From NCBI RefSeq assembly GCF_036884655.1, contig NC_088330.1, forward strand, positions 37,058,501-37,122,500: DNA of 64,000 bases, given 5' to 3'. This DNA comes from Musa acuminata AAA Group. Its lineage: Eukaryota; Streptophyta; Magnoliopsida; Zingiberales; Musaceae. Positions 1 to 11,621 of this stretch are shown piece by piece. The notes under the pieces were generated by a model, which was not told the DNA's origin, made no database searches, and was given only the letters and a program-made list of their open reading frames with translations. Each line of letters begins with the position of its first letter. The first letter of the stretch is position 1. Made by a program: the position numbers and the translations under genes.

Positions 1-1380
1 AGGGTTTCTTTTTGTGTGTGTTTGTGTGGATCTTATTTTGTTGCTCATGTTATTATGTGATCGCAAATCGTTACATTTGGCAATTGATTATTGCACTTTG
101 ATTGCTCATATTATTATTATCATTGTTGGTTCTGCATGAATTAATTATGATGTCATTTTGTAATATGTTATTGTCTTGTTGGTCAATTTGGTTTTGAACA
201 TTGCCAGCAATCAAGTGAATCTTTTTGCTGACGTCGAAGTAATATCATCAACCTGCCTATTTCTTGACCATATTTGTCACATAACCTGCTTATTTTATAA
301 CTCCAGGCTTTCCTTTGGAATGGAAATAGTTTAATAATGGAGTGACTGTTGTTGGTGGATTAATATAGCCATGTGGTTTTATTATATAATCTTATACATA
401 AAGAACAATCTTTTACTATTTTGTCACAAAACCACCCTTATGTACTATTTGTTTCAGAAATTAAGATACAAGTCTGATAGTAGTATCGGCATCTGTGTGT
501 GTGCAGTGGATTCATTTAGCTAGACCAAAATGCAGTAAATAATTGATCTTATTGTGTTCTGAAGGTTTATTTTGTTATCCCCCTTTGCTTGGTTGGACGA
601 ATAGAACCTTAGGAAAGTGATTGCAATGTTGAAAGCATGAGTTTCAAATTTTGGATTTACAGTCTTAAGGCTTAACTTTTTTCTGCAACATTGATCTTGA
701 CGCCACAAACAAAGCTGGCATTAGACTTTGTCAAATTGGAGTGAGATGATGGAGGCAATCTCACGTGTGGCAAAAGAAAGTTGCAACTTCTTCGTCAAGT
801 GCTCTAAGTTCTTTCTGCTTTTTACACTACAACCTGAAGAGAATGAGGATGAAATAGGGACCCACACTCTTGTAAGACAGAACTGAGATAATGATGACTA
901 CACATGCAGAGGTCGTATTTTGAATGAAATGTTGGATGTTTTCCTTTGATACCTACCAAAATGTACTTCCTGATAAGGGGTCATTGGAGATTGGAGATAA
1001 GATACATGGTGGAAGATGCAACCAGGCAAAATTTTCTTTTACTCAACTCAATAATTATTAAATGGTAAATACCAGCTTACAAAATTGGGTGGAATTGAAT
1101 TCCTTGATCTGGAGTTCTTTTGCGGAGGAATTCCATATGTAGGATCAAGACAAGCAAATTACACAATTTATCGAAGTTAATGTGGCGGAGGAAGATTTGC
1201 TTGGCAATTCTTCAAAGCAGCGAACTTGAATTCCATCAACCCGCAAATGCCCATAAAAAACAAGAATAAGAAAGATGTATGTCTCCACTACGGAGACTAG
1301 GATACCACAAGGCTGAATTTTGTCTCCTAAAGAGGGAGCAGGAATAACACGAGATATTTTTCATGATTTCCGAACTAAAT

Positions 1381-1516
1381 ATGGTTGAGGATGATATTTC
1401 TTGGTTGATTCATTTGGGTGTTACTAAACATATGTGCAAATATACGAATTTCTTGAAGACTTTTGAGTTAATTGAAGATTGTAGTATACTGTATATGTTT
1501 GTGCAAATAAAATAAT
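1381..1516 (+). mobile_element. Ty1-copia gag-pol relic (protease / pre-integrase region)
   Basis: One short frame reads SWLIHLGVTKHMCKYTNFLK and then a stretch ending EDCSILYM. This matches the plant copia pattern in which a W-x-D-S/T-G-A-x-x-H-M/V motif is followed by an F/E-rich segment and a LYMGN-like motif. The catalytic aspartate of the usual DSG or DTG triad is replaced by H-L-G, and the frame stops right after the match. It is therefore a dead fragment. No LTRs were identified around it. Confidence 0.5.
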
Positions 1517-2819
1517 GTACAAGAAATATAAGGATAAAGATTGACAAAATTATAGGATTTGATAGTCTCTTTTAGGTTATGTTAAGTACTTGGGAGATCA
1601 AGAAGTGATTTGGCTATCTAGTTTATTTAATACAAAATTCAAAACTAAGAAGATGTTTGATTATTGGAGGTTTTGAACTTATGCTATGAAACTCTTATGG
1701 GATGATTATAATTTATTCACCCTCTGTGCCAGGAATATCAACCAGACAAGATATTTGTTTATTAAGACAATTAAAAAGGAAGGAAAAGTAGAAAGACCTT
1801 GCACATAATATGTATTGTTTTAAAGTAGCATATGGTGGGGTTCTTAAAGATATAATCTGGTGTTTTAGAGAAGAGCTTTTAGTAGATATACAGATACAAT
1901 CAAAGATTGTATGATAAATTGGCTTACAGTATAAGTATGTAGGATGTGAGTAAAGCAAGATCCTGAACAGGAGGAGATCAACAATATATATTAATCTCCC
2001 AGGTCTAAATATACGACTGCTTCCACTTCCATAACTAGAACTCTAGTCTCACAGGTCACAAAAGAGCAAATCTCTACCATTGTACCAAGGTCCAACCTCG
2101 AAAAAATAATTTAAATAAGGAGCACAGTATTAATATAAAATAATTCAAGAAATAAATCTTCTTTTGAATTGTTACTTGAACAATAGATGAGCTGCCTCCG
2201 AAGCATCATTGTTGAAGTTCATGTTATTGGAAATTTGTTTATACTCCATATGTATATTGAAAACCCGGAGGGTTGTGTAAAACAAAAGTAGACACTAGAG
2301 TAAGGGTCCCACAGATGGAGCAACCTATACCTGGTAGTGGTAAGTGTAGCTCAAGGAGAGCATCCGTCATTAGAAAGGTTTATATATATATATATATATA
2401 ATGTAAGTGATGACAAAGTTCAAGTCTTGAATATCCAAGCCATTTTCCTTCTTACTACTTGTAGCTTTACGGGGACCTTGATCATCCTTGGAACTGAAAC
2501 AAAGAAATGTGCTCTGTTTGGTGATTTGGTCCAAGGTTTCATTAGAGTCTCGGACATTGCAGAATGGTTAGAAATGGACATGACAATCAAATTAATAAGG
2601 GTAACCTACCCTGTTCGGATTAGATATCCTGTTGCCAACCTTGCAACCTATTGTGAATTTATTAACAAGGGATGCTGATCCTTAACAAATAACTGGTTGA
2701 TAATTTATTACAAGAAAGGGAATTTGGTCTCTTTTTTTCTTGGAGTGTCACCACTCACCATAAACATGCTTGCATGAACATGGTAAATTACATGAGAAAT
2801 ATGTAAACAAACTTAGAGT

Positions 2820-3080
2820 AATAGCAAACCCGCTCCTGAGCCATGCACTTTGGCTATGAGCCCTTGGCTCCCCTACGGGAGGGAGCACTGATAAGATCAT
2901 TTAGTCCCACATTGGTTTAGGAGTATAGGAACCAAGGATTCATAAGTCCGTCGGGTCTCCCTTACCCTCAGAGGCACCATTTGGAGCTCACGAGCTATGA
3001 AAGGGCAAAACCGTATGGGTATGCCCATCACGCAAAACTGACAATTCCTCGTGAGCTTAAGGGCTATATCAATGGCTGGT
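2820..3080. repeat. Possible LTR-like remnant
   Basis: The stretch includes the phrase TAGTCCCACATTGGTT and is more GC-balanced than its surroundings. Similar phrases are common in plant LTRs and TRIM elements. I found no paired copy, primer-binding site or target duplication in the window, so this is a weak call based on composition and a familiar motif. Confidence 0.25.
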
Positions 3081-4242
3081 CAACTAGTTAAAGAGCCATA
3101 AACACCAAAATTTCATGACATCTCAACAATATGTGTTTGTTAGCTTTAATTGTTGTCAATCATCAGCAAATAAAAGGTGCTGTGGTGCTTTCTTTTTTCT
3201 TTAAGCTTAAAAGCATCAAATAGAGAATGATATATAAATTAGCAAATGCATGATTTCCTTATCTTAAACCTTCTTCTTCCTTAGATTAGGAAGAAAGCCT
3301 ACCATTAGCACGACAAGCATGAGGATCCTGACGATGCACAATGCTCCTGCTGATGCATGGTCTGGAAAGAGTTAATATACACAAGTTTACCTATGCGAGG
3401 AGAGAGATTGATCATCCTAGTACTTGTCTAACCCAAGCTCATGTAATTTTGGAATTATAATGGGCTCTGATGCAATAGTGCTGATATAATTGCACCCAAC
3501 TTGGGCCATATATGATCCACTGAGATCATACGAAAAATCAAATTTCACAAAACAAATTTAATAGCAGTCCAGCAAACCTGATTGTAAGCTTCTTTTGAAA
3601 TCTGTCTTTATCATAATATAGGCATGTCTACTAGGTATCCTAAAGACAGAATGTGTGCTCTTGAGCAAGTAATAGGTTTTCATGCAAATGTCTTCCAAGC
3701 ACAAGAGGCCGACTGCTTAGAAGAGATCAGGCAGAAATCGAATTTTCTTGTGTTATCGGATAGAGATTTTGCAAGCAAGCATAAAACATTCGCAAAAGAT
3801 ATATTGGATACTAGTCATGGTTGACCCTAGCATTGGGCTTTTAAGGATATAATCCAGGGTTGAAATAATGGCACTTAATAGTGAAAAAGGATCCATGTGG
3901 CTAGGTCAAAGCAGTTGAAATAATGGCCACATGCAGCTTTTGGCATTTTGTTCACGCTTGTTGGACATCTAACTGTTTTAGATGGATTAAGCTGACATAA
4001 TTTTCACCATTGAATGTAAGATGTTCTCTACCCTCGCAATGCTTGAACCAGTTTGCTCAGTTGCCATGAGCTTAAAAGAGCCACTAATTTAAATTGAACA
4101 ACTTCCGATGATTTGATCATTGAATGTGATGTTTGTAAGCAAAATGTAATGAGACATTGTTTATAAGGTGCATCAGAATTATTGTTATATCTTTGGCATG
4201 CCACAGTATTCACAAATTATGAATTTTCTTCCATGTACGAAG

Positions 4243-4807
4243 GAATGGAGACACCTATGCTGGTGAGTACTTTGCAGACAAGATGCATGGATTTGGGGTG
4301 TATCGTTTTGCAAATGGGCATCGATATGAGGGATCATGGCATGAGGGAAAGAGGCAAGGTTTGGGAATGTACACATTCAGAAATGGGGAGACACAGTCAG
4401 GTCACTGGCAAAATGGTCTGCTAGAAACTTTGAGCACCCAGAGCACCAATCCTGGATCACCAATTGCCGTTAACCATTCTAAAGTACTAAACGCAGTTCA
4501 GGTAATGGTTTTCTTTTTTCCATTCGATGCACCAATAAAAAATGATGCAAATATTTTTGTGTTTGTTAGTCGTAATATCCTATGGATAGATGTTTTATGT
4601 AGATCAACATGATAGTTCACTTTTTATCTTCAGGAAGCACGGAGAGCAGCTGAGACAGCTTATGATGCACCAAAGGTTGATGACAGGGTGAACAAATCGG
4701 TATCAGCAGCAAATAAAGCAGCTAATGCAGCTAGAGTTGCTGCAGTGAAAGCTGTTCAGAAGCAGATTCCTAGTAACAACGGTGATATTCCAATCGCGAT
4801 CGTCTAA
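4243..4807 (+). CDS. MORN-repeat protein, last two exons (5' part not seen)
   Basis: Exons 4243-4501 and 4634-4807, separated by a GT-AG intron (4502-4633). The first encodes two full MORN repeats (YAGEYFADKMHGFGVYRFAN, then YEGSWHEGKRQGLGMYTFRN) plus the start of a third (QSGHW). The second encodes an alanine-rich helical tail (AARVAAVKAVQKQ) ending in a stop at 4805-4807. This MORN plus Ala-rich tail layout matches the plant proteins annotated as SET7/9-like or PIP5K-like MORN proteins (Arabidopsis At1g21920/At1g77660 type). They have MORN repeats but neither a SET nor a kinase domain, and their role is poorly defined; MORN repeats are often linked to membranes. The upstream splice acceptor, placed at the AG of 4241-4242, is inferred from the phase needed for an RNGDTY junction. 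Confidence 0.85.
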
Positions 4808-5262
4808 GATGCTTTTTCTTTCATGGTAGCAGGGTAGCCAACTCGTGAATGAGGATGACCGTAAGTTACTAGTTAGCATGTTTAAGATGGAGAAAGAAGT
4901 GGGCATCCAAGAGAGTCCCCAGCATTCTTGCAGCATGTTATTTTTTTTTTCTTTTTATCTTGTCCCCCTTTTTTCCCGACATCCTACATTCTACTTTGAG
5001 CTGCCTCCCCTCACCTGAGGGAGGATAAGTGATGGGAATCAGCAGGTTTGTTTTTCTTTTTCATCCTTTTTTTTTGGTTTCATTTAATGTGCATATAATG
5101 AGTGTTTATGCTCAGAACGGTGTCATCAGATCTATCTTCGTGGTCCTGTGTGGAGTTTTCGTGAGCACAAACTTTGTGTGTGAAACGGTGGCTACTGGTC
5201 GGTCGTATGAAATAGCAGATGTTGAAACCAAGTCTTCAAATTATTATGAGCTCACTTAACGT

Positions 5263-5322
<60 letters not shown>

Positions 5323-5400
5323 AAATTGATTTTGTTATTTATTAATTACTTTTTTAATTTTCTCATTCTTTCTTTCTCTCTCTCTCTCTCTCTCATTCTT

Positions 5401-5450
<50 letters not shown>

Positions 5451-5964
5451 GTTTGTTTATCTTTTTCTTACCATTTCTCTCTCTCCTTGGAGGGGGTGGT
5501 TGGGGAGACCTCACGAGAAAAGAAAAAAAAATCATTTAATGAGATTCAAAGTGAGGGAATGAGGAAAAGAAAAATGATAGGAGAGTGATTTAAGATACAT
5601 TTGTTATTAAAAAAAGTATGGATGCTTTATGGCAAAAAAATAATAATAATTTTGAGGTGGGAAAAAGATAAAAACACCAAGCAATCGTTGGAATTATGAA
5701 TGTTTTACGAAAAATGAAAAATAATACTGAGGTCTTGCATAAGTAAAAGATAAAAACAAAAGTTAATCTACGAACTAGTGCCGACAAAGACCAGAATATT
5801 GAGAAAAAGAATATTACGTGCACGATGGAATGTCAGGATCCGGATACGGATACGGATGCGGATCCCCGAACAACAAGTTGCATGCAAGAAGAGTCCAAAT
5901 AAGCTACAGAGGAGTAAGCGCGTCTTTTTGAGGGGACACGTCACGCGATCTGCCCCTCTCACAA
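4808..5964 (+). other. 3' UTR and spacer with TA and CT microsatellites
   Basis: The probable 3' UTR of the MORN gene runs to about 5250. It is followed by an uninterrupted TA run at about 5263-5319 and CT/TTCT runs at about 5374-5448. No coding signal is seen. Near 5835-5865 there is a short array of GGATNC-type hexamers bounded by GGATCC. Open frames over the simple repeats are artefacts of low complexity. Confidence 0.7.
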
Positions 5965-7010
5965 CGAAGAGTGCCAAATGTTGACTCCGGTCAAGTCAAC
6001 CCAGGCAGGATGCCTCTTTCTGATCCCATCCAATCGTCTAGTAGTGTCGTCCTCGTCATAGATTCTTTTCCGATCTGTCCTCCCCACCCATGGAAGTCTT
6101 CTGTCGTCGTCGTTCTCCTGGATTCTTGCAGGCGGAAATGTAGAATCATCTTCCAAGGCACCGACAAAGTTTCAGGCCTTGGATCTGACTTTGGTGTCAT
6201 TCTTTGAAGATAGAAGTGATAAAAAGAATAGAAGATAAGAATAATTACTAAAGAAGTTTTATTGAAGAAGTGAAGAAGTTTTATTGAAGAAATAAAAAAT
6301 GCTTCCCTCTCTTATTTATACAGATTAGGAGAAAGGATTTTCCTCAACAGAATAAATGTTATTATTACGATTGCTGTTGCTGTGAGGGCACAGGCGTTCC
6401 TTTTGTTCTCCTTAACTCCGCCCTTCGTTCTCCTTAAGTTTGGCAGATCAACGAAGACTACCGCGGTGAGAAAGATGAGGATTGACCGTGAAGCCTCTTA
6501 GGAATGTGGCTGTAGCGGCGTTGGTCGCTGGCCGAAGACAAGGGCGAAGCTTCGCTTTTCTCAACGACGTTGGTCGTTGGCCAAAGGCAAGAGCGAAACT
6601 TCGCTTTTCTTACTGCTCTGATACCATGAAAAAAAAAAAATAAGAATAATTACTGAAGAAGTTTTATTGAAGAAATGAAAAATATTTCAATACATTAACA
6701 TGTTCCCTCTCCTATTTATACAAATTAGAAAAAAGAATTTCTCTGCATAGAAGATTTTCCACTACAAAATAAATAGATTTCCTGGGAAACTCAACAGGAA
6801 CTCACCTTTACCTTAATTAACGCCTAGCTAAATGTCAAACCCGCTGCTTGCATTCCATGATTCAAACTTGTACAGGAAAAGAATGCTATTATTTTGAACG
6901 ATCGTACCGGAAAGCAGTCATCTTCCATTCATTCAAAGGGGATGAAAGAGATGGAAGACTGAGGTGAGAAAAGCTGGCCTTTGTTCAATGCTTGGATCGG
7001 TGTACTATAT
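5965..7010. repeat. Module A: upstream segment duplicated at 11622-12110, split by an LTR element
   Basis: Positions 5965-6206 and 6798-7010 align in order with 11622-11860 and about 11905-12110. Shared landmarks are GGTCAAGTCAAC, GTCGTAGATTCTTTTCC or a near match, the phrase TCAAACTTGTACAG, and AAAGGGGATGAAAG. The two halves of copy A are separated by the miniature LTR element at 6217-6796, which copy B lacks, so the insertion postdates the duplication. The module contains W-box-type TTGAC cores (5981-6000). It lies about 0.95 kb upstream of the membrane-protein gene at 7958. Confidence 0.8.
6217..6796 (-). mobile_element. Miniature non-autonomous LTR retrotransposon (TRIM/SMART-like)
   Basis: Read on the minus strand, the element has a 5' LTR at about 6796-6627 and a 3' LTR at about 6392-6217 (each ~170-176 bp, similar but diverged). 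Both begin TGT, carry a TATAAATA box, contain AATAAA near their ends and start with TG and end in CA. Directly after the 5' LTR is TGGTATCAGAGC (6626-6615), the classic initiator-methionine tRNA primer-binding site of plant copia elements. A purine-rich tract on the minus strand (about 6435-6393) precedes the 3' LTR. The internal region is only about 230 bp, has no gag or pol, and contains two imperfect 49-bp repeats (6517-6565 and 6566-6614). The flanking 5-mers do not match, so no clear target duplication remains. Confidence 0.8.
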
Positions 7011-7417
7011 GGAAGAGATTGATGGTCATCAGGAGAGAGAGAGAGAGAGTAGTTTATTTCAAGTGATAATGGTTGTAAAAGGATGAGATACCAAAATAAT
7101 TTATGATGAATTCAGATCTGCGTTGGTTGTCAGATAACAATCACCAGTAATACTACATGTAAACTAGAAACTTAAGGTTTGATGTCAGCAACATTAATGT
7201 CTAATTAATCACTTTTAATTCTTTTAATTTCATATTTATCTTCATACGAATTGCACATTCCTGATTCCCATGTACAGGAGATTCCCAAACACGTGCCTAT
7301 CAGGCGATGGACAGAATTAACAGCATGTCTTCCCAAAACCTTGCGCTTTAATTACGAGTGGCCATTAGCAGATTTGTCTTTGAATTGTTTGCCCTCTGAG
7401 AAGCATATGTGCCACAT

Positions 7418-7453
<36 letters not shown>

Positions 7454-7957
7454 GAGAGCCTTTTATATACAATCAAGCTCAGATCTGAAAATTCTTGGCA
7501 TTGTTTGGGTTTTTATACATGACGACATTGAAGAATTTGTATTGTTTCTAATGCAAAACAATTTTAGACAACAAAGACTTATTTTGGTTATTAAACAATT
7601 ATGCACCGTCTTGTTCTGGTAATCATGTAAAACACATTATTTTTCCTACTTAAAAGGAAGGAGCATTTGGATTATCTTGATTGATTCTACAGTCATAGCA
7701 TAAAACAATGGATGTTATATATGTGTTGGCTTGCAACGTCTTGCATGGTATTTGTATGAATCCATAACGTATAGACCGTCACATGAACAGCATGTGAATA
7801 ATATATATCGGTCCCGCTCCACAAAAAATCCTCTCCCACGTTATCCTCCTATAAACTACATAAAGGTACAGATTCCATACCTTCACAGCATATAAAACGA
7901 GCTTATCGATTACCAGCCTCCTCTCACTCTCGCCATCCATCCACCCTCTCACCGACA
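7011..7957 (+). promoter_or_regulatory. Upstream region of the membrane-protein gene, TATA box at 7891
   Basis: Non-coding DNA with GA microsatellites at 7030-7049 and about 7420-7458. A good TATA box (TATAAAAC, 7891-7898) lies 60 bp before the GC-rich ORF starting at 7958. The pyrimidine-rich CCTCCTCTCACTCTCGCC just before the ATG looks like a 5' UTR. The open frame at 7251-7622 runs through the GA repeat and has no family resemblance. Confidence 0.5.
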
Positions 7958-10641
7958 ATGCAGCAGCATGCTTGCGCCGGCGGCGACGACCTATCCCTGA
8001 ATGCGTCGGCCTTCAGTGGGCCGCTCCCGTGGGTCGGGCTCTTCGCGGCCGCCGCCTCTAGCACCTGCGCCCTGACCATGGCCTACGACGCCATCTCCGC
8101 CGTCTGCCGTCGCAGACTCTGGTTCCCTTCCTCGCTCTTCTCCCTCAATGCCACCACCATCACCCTCCTCTCCATCGCCAGCAAGCTACCTCTCGACCTC
8201 TCGTCTCCAATGCCCTCGCGATTCGACCAGCTCGCTAAGCTCAGCGGCTCCGCCCTCCTCGCAACTGCCGCCGCCAACCTGCTCCTCTCCGTCGCCTCCT
8301 TCCGCAACTTCGCCTCCGCGGCGTCCAACCTCGGCGCCCTTGCCATCTTCTTAGTCGCTTTCGTCTCCAACGTCGCCATCCAGATCTCCACCGGCGTCAT
8401 CTACGCCTTCCTGCCAGAGCACCGTATAGTCCTCGCTCTCATCCTCGCCCTACTCCTTATTCTCTGCTCCTCCGCCGTCGCCGTGCAAACCACCAAGCGG
8501 CTGCTCGAGAGCCAGTTCACTGACAAGCTCGACATCAACCAAGTTCCCGACGATGGCAACTGTTTCGACTTCAACACGCTCAGCGAGTGGGTGACGCGCT
8601 TCTGGTTGATGGCGCACACTTCCAGCCCACAGTACGTGCTCGGCCGCTTCGCGACCAGCACGGCCTCGGGGGTCTTGGGCCTCCTTAATTGCATCATCCT
8701 GGTAGAGGCCACGGTCAGGTCCTTCATTGGCAGCGTGAGCTTCTGCGGCAAAGGGACATCGGACTACATGTGGTCCACCACGGTCGTCTTCTGCGTCCAA
8801 GCGGCGGCTGTGGTCGTGGGCACGATCGCCCCGGCTGGGAGATTGTGGAACGCCGTCAGCTTCCAAGTTCCCCACGCGAGAAGTTGGAACTGCATGGATG
8901 AGCTCAAAGTAGAGAAGTACTGGACCGAAAGCCTAACGGAGTGGAAAGCAAATCCCTCGTTGATGATCCGATTCCACATCGGGTCACGCCAAACAAGGAA
9001 GATAATAAACGGTCTCAAGAATGCCGGCCTGAACTCACTGATCATAGCTCAGACCGTGGTAGTGCTGGCTTGCAAGGTGGTACAGCTGGTACCGGTGCTG
9101 GCTTACGCGGGAATCTGCAACTTTGCACGAGGCGGCCACCGAGGGACTCGACCGGGACTATGCCGGCCTCCGGAAATCCGTGTATCCGTACCAGTGTCAC
9201 CGCCGAGAACACTACGCGGCCGTCGAATGTTATCCGTACCAATGGCTCGACCAACACTCCGTCGCCTTCGAGTAACCGTCCTGATGAGTCGCCCGTGACT
9301 GCAGGTATCGATATCGATGACTCGGTCGGGAGTAGGCCTGCTTTGGGAGATCCGAGTAATCAGACCGATGACTCGAACGAGACTACGTCGGATTTGGGAC
9401 ATCCGGGCATCTGTGTCAGTGACTCCACTGAGGCTACGCCGGGTTTGGGACATCCGAGTAACCGGACAGATGGCTTGACTAAGGCCACGTCCACTTGGGA
9501 AAATCCGAGGATTCATCCCGATGGCCTGATCGAGACTTCACCGGCTTTGGGAAATAATATCCATACCAATGACTCGATCGAGATTTCACTGGCTTCGGGA
9601 AATAGTATCCACACCAATGACTCCACTGAGACGACACCGGCTCTCATGGATAGAGACTTTGTGCTGCATTTGGAAGGCGAAAAGCATCTGGTGGATATGA
9701 TGAAGCAGAGCGGACTCGAGCGCGGGGTGGGATGGTTCGCGAAGGGCGATAGTAGTCCACCTAATCATCTAATTGAGTTGTTGAACCTCTCGGCTTTCCA
9801 CAGTGGAATTCAAGCAGTTTTGGATTTTGACGATGGTAGGAAACTTGAAGTCACGGCTTCTGGACATCAAGTAGTGCATATCTACGACGACAACAACCAC
9901 GCCCACCCCTTGACTCTTGCGAAACCTTCTTACAACTGGGGGATGCCTTTGGTGACACTCACTGCATTAGCAGTCACTCTTCGTTCCGCGCGTGATGGTG
10001 AGCTCGAATCGCTCCTGCTTGGAGTGAATGAAGGGTTCGTATATGTGAGGCTTGTCGAACGGCACTTGGATGAGAGAGGGTTGTGCAACATGACCGACGC
10101 AGCGACGAAGTTATGGCAGGGACTCGATCTCCATCATAGGTGGATAGACATGGATCTCCATGGGTTGGACTTAAGTGGCAAGGACCACATCCGACGCTTA
10201 AGAGACGAGAGCGTGAGTGAAATCCTTGCAAAGAGAAACATTATTGAAGACAGGAGCCCGCGAGAATGGCCGGAAGATATCGTTGCACGCAGTTGCATGT
10301 ACCGAGCGTGCAGTACCATATGGGAAGGCTACGACGACAGATATCAGATAGACGACAGCTTGTTTAAGTGGCTGCGAACTACCATTTCCAACATACTGTG
10401 GGCTTGTCTCACCAATCTTCCACGTGTTATCGACATGGAATGCGCTTGCACCGAGGCTGAAGTGAGGGAAAAGAAGGTTAGGAAGGCTGTTGTAACGCTT
10501 GGCAAGGTGAAAGAGATTCTCCAGTTGCTTGGAGATGAGACAGTGGCTGGATCTTATCCTGGGAACAAACAGGACATCGATGAATGGTGCAGGTCCCAAT
10601 CGACGACTCATCCTTCGACCTCTTCCTCCAATGATGCGTGA
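7958..10641 (+). CDS. Plant polytopic membrane protein of unknown function, apparently frameshifted
   Basis: Two overlapping frames together make one recognisable protein. The first (from ATG 7958, in frame to about 9118) encodes a hydrophobic N-terminal half with about seven or eight membrane segments; it starts LPWVGLFAAAASSTCALTMA after a short polar leader. The second (from about 9155 to the stop at 10639-10641) encodes a hydrophilic half. That half has six tandem 16-17-residue repeats (9343-9642), then FVLHLEGEKHLVDMM, a block with NWGMPLVTLTALAV, and a conserved-looking end containing LTNLPRVIDMECACTEAE. I recognise this arrangement from uncharacterised plant membrane proteins, but no function is known to me. 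The frame changes by -1 (or +2) between about 9115 and 9160. Either the gene carries an indel, or a very short intron or sequence error lies there. Coding GC is high, as in many monocot genes. Confidence 0.75.
9343..9642 (+). repeat. In-frame 51-bp minisatellite (six 16-17-residue units)
   Basis: Six adjacent units of 17, 17, 17, 17, 16 and 16 codons begin at LGDPSN, LGHPGI, LGHPSN, WENPRI, LGNNIH and SGNSIH. They share a pattern of [L/S]G-x-P-x-x-x-T-x-D-S/G-x-x-E-T-x. Older, more degenerate units may extend upstream (SGNPCIRTSVTAENTTRP). The repeats are rich in Ser, Thr, Asp and Asn and are likely disordered. They sit in the cytosol-sized linker between the membrane half and the C-terminal half. 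Confidence 0.85.
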
Positions 10642-11621
10642 TCTATTTTCTATGGCCCACTAGGTATGGTTTTATGCTATCTAAGCCTAATCCAAGGACC
10701 AGTGCGGAATTAAGTCAAGTATATTCCGAGAATATTCCGAGAGTTTCTTATAGTTAAAGAGCTCCATCATATATAATAGCAGCACTAATTACTTTGACGT
10801 GGATGAATTTATAGTATATGTTCTGAACATTCTTTTGCAGTAATCATAGTTCATGCCAGCTTTCATCTTACCATGATTTGACATGTCACATCTGATCCTT
10901 AAGACTTTGGGGGGGTTCAATGTAGTTAATAATACGAGGAATAGAATTGTGGAAGACACTATACTATTTTTGTTATTATGGAATATTATAATCCATAGGC
11001 AAAAAAGTTATGAGCCTAAGATGTGTGCTTATGTATATATATGAGAAAGGAATATTTTTCTATCATCATCATCTCTGACGAGTCATTGGGCCTCTAAGCT
11101 CGCTCCTCTTCTTTTTTTGAAGGGAAGCATCATTCAATTATTACGTTAAACACAGTTATGTGTAATATCATTTTAGTAGAACATTTATATAAATTTTTTG
11201 GTTGATAAATCAACCAAAAATATTTATCAACATTTCTGACACACGATTGGATACCAAGATATATGAAGATAGCAGCGATACAGAGAATCTCCCCGGGGAT
11301 GTTTGCATGATTTTAATGAATATATCTTTTCTTCAAAATAATTAAACAAACATGATAATAAGTTGCAGAGTAAGAGTATTATTAACATATAAGCCACACG
11401 GACACACTGGTTATGAGGATTAAGCACGCCATCTCCGAGCCTTGGACATCAACAATGGCGGCTTGGGTGGCCCAGCACAGCAGTACCTCGCCTGGACTGG
11501 TGCTACGTCGAGACAAATGGCACTGTACAATCACGGATCTCATGGCAACTTTCGTTCAATCTTGTAGTGGCAACGCCCTCCGGGTATCATTGTCTGCTTT
11601 TGCGACGATCCATGCAACTCT
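10642..11621. other. 3' flank of the membrane-protein gene
   Basis: No coding sequence is seen. The part from about 10850 to 11080 recurs in diverged form at about 16756-16975, including GATCCTTAAGAC, TTCAATGTAG, TGTGGAAGACACTAT and ATATTTTTCTATCATC. This shows that the gene and its 3' flank were copied together. The remainder is AT-rich spacer. Confidence 0.7.

Larger units (their letters stand above)
1..4242. other. Left flank: probable large intron or spacer, no intact gene
   Basis: This is AT-rich DNA without a convincing intact exon. The MORN-protein exon at 4243 needs an upstream exon ending in phase 2, and I could not find one here, so much of this stretch may be a long intron of that gene. 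It contains a copia fragment near 1381-1516, a short TA run near 2383-2400 and an LTR-like patch near 2820-3080. A 66-codon open frame at 3624-3824 resembles nothing I recognise. Confidence 0.5.

Noticed and set aside
3624..3824. 66-codon open frame in the left flank
   Set aside because: No resemblance to any family I know, AT-rich surroundings and no splice or promoter context.
8083..8875. Minus-strand open frames of 105-141 codons over the membrane-protein gene
   Set aside because: Shadows of a GC-rich coding exon with no motif.
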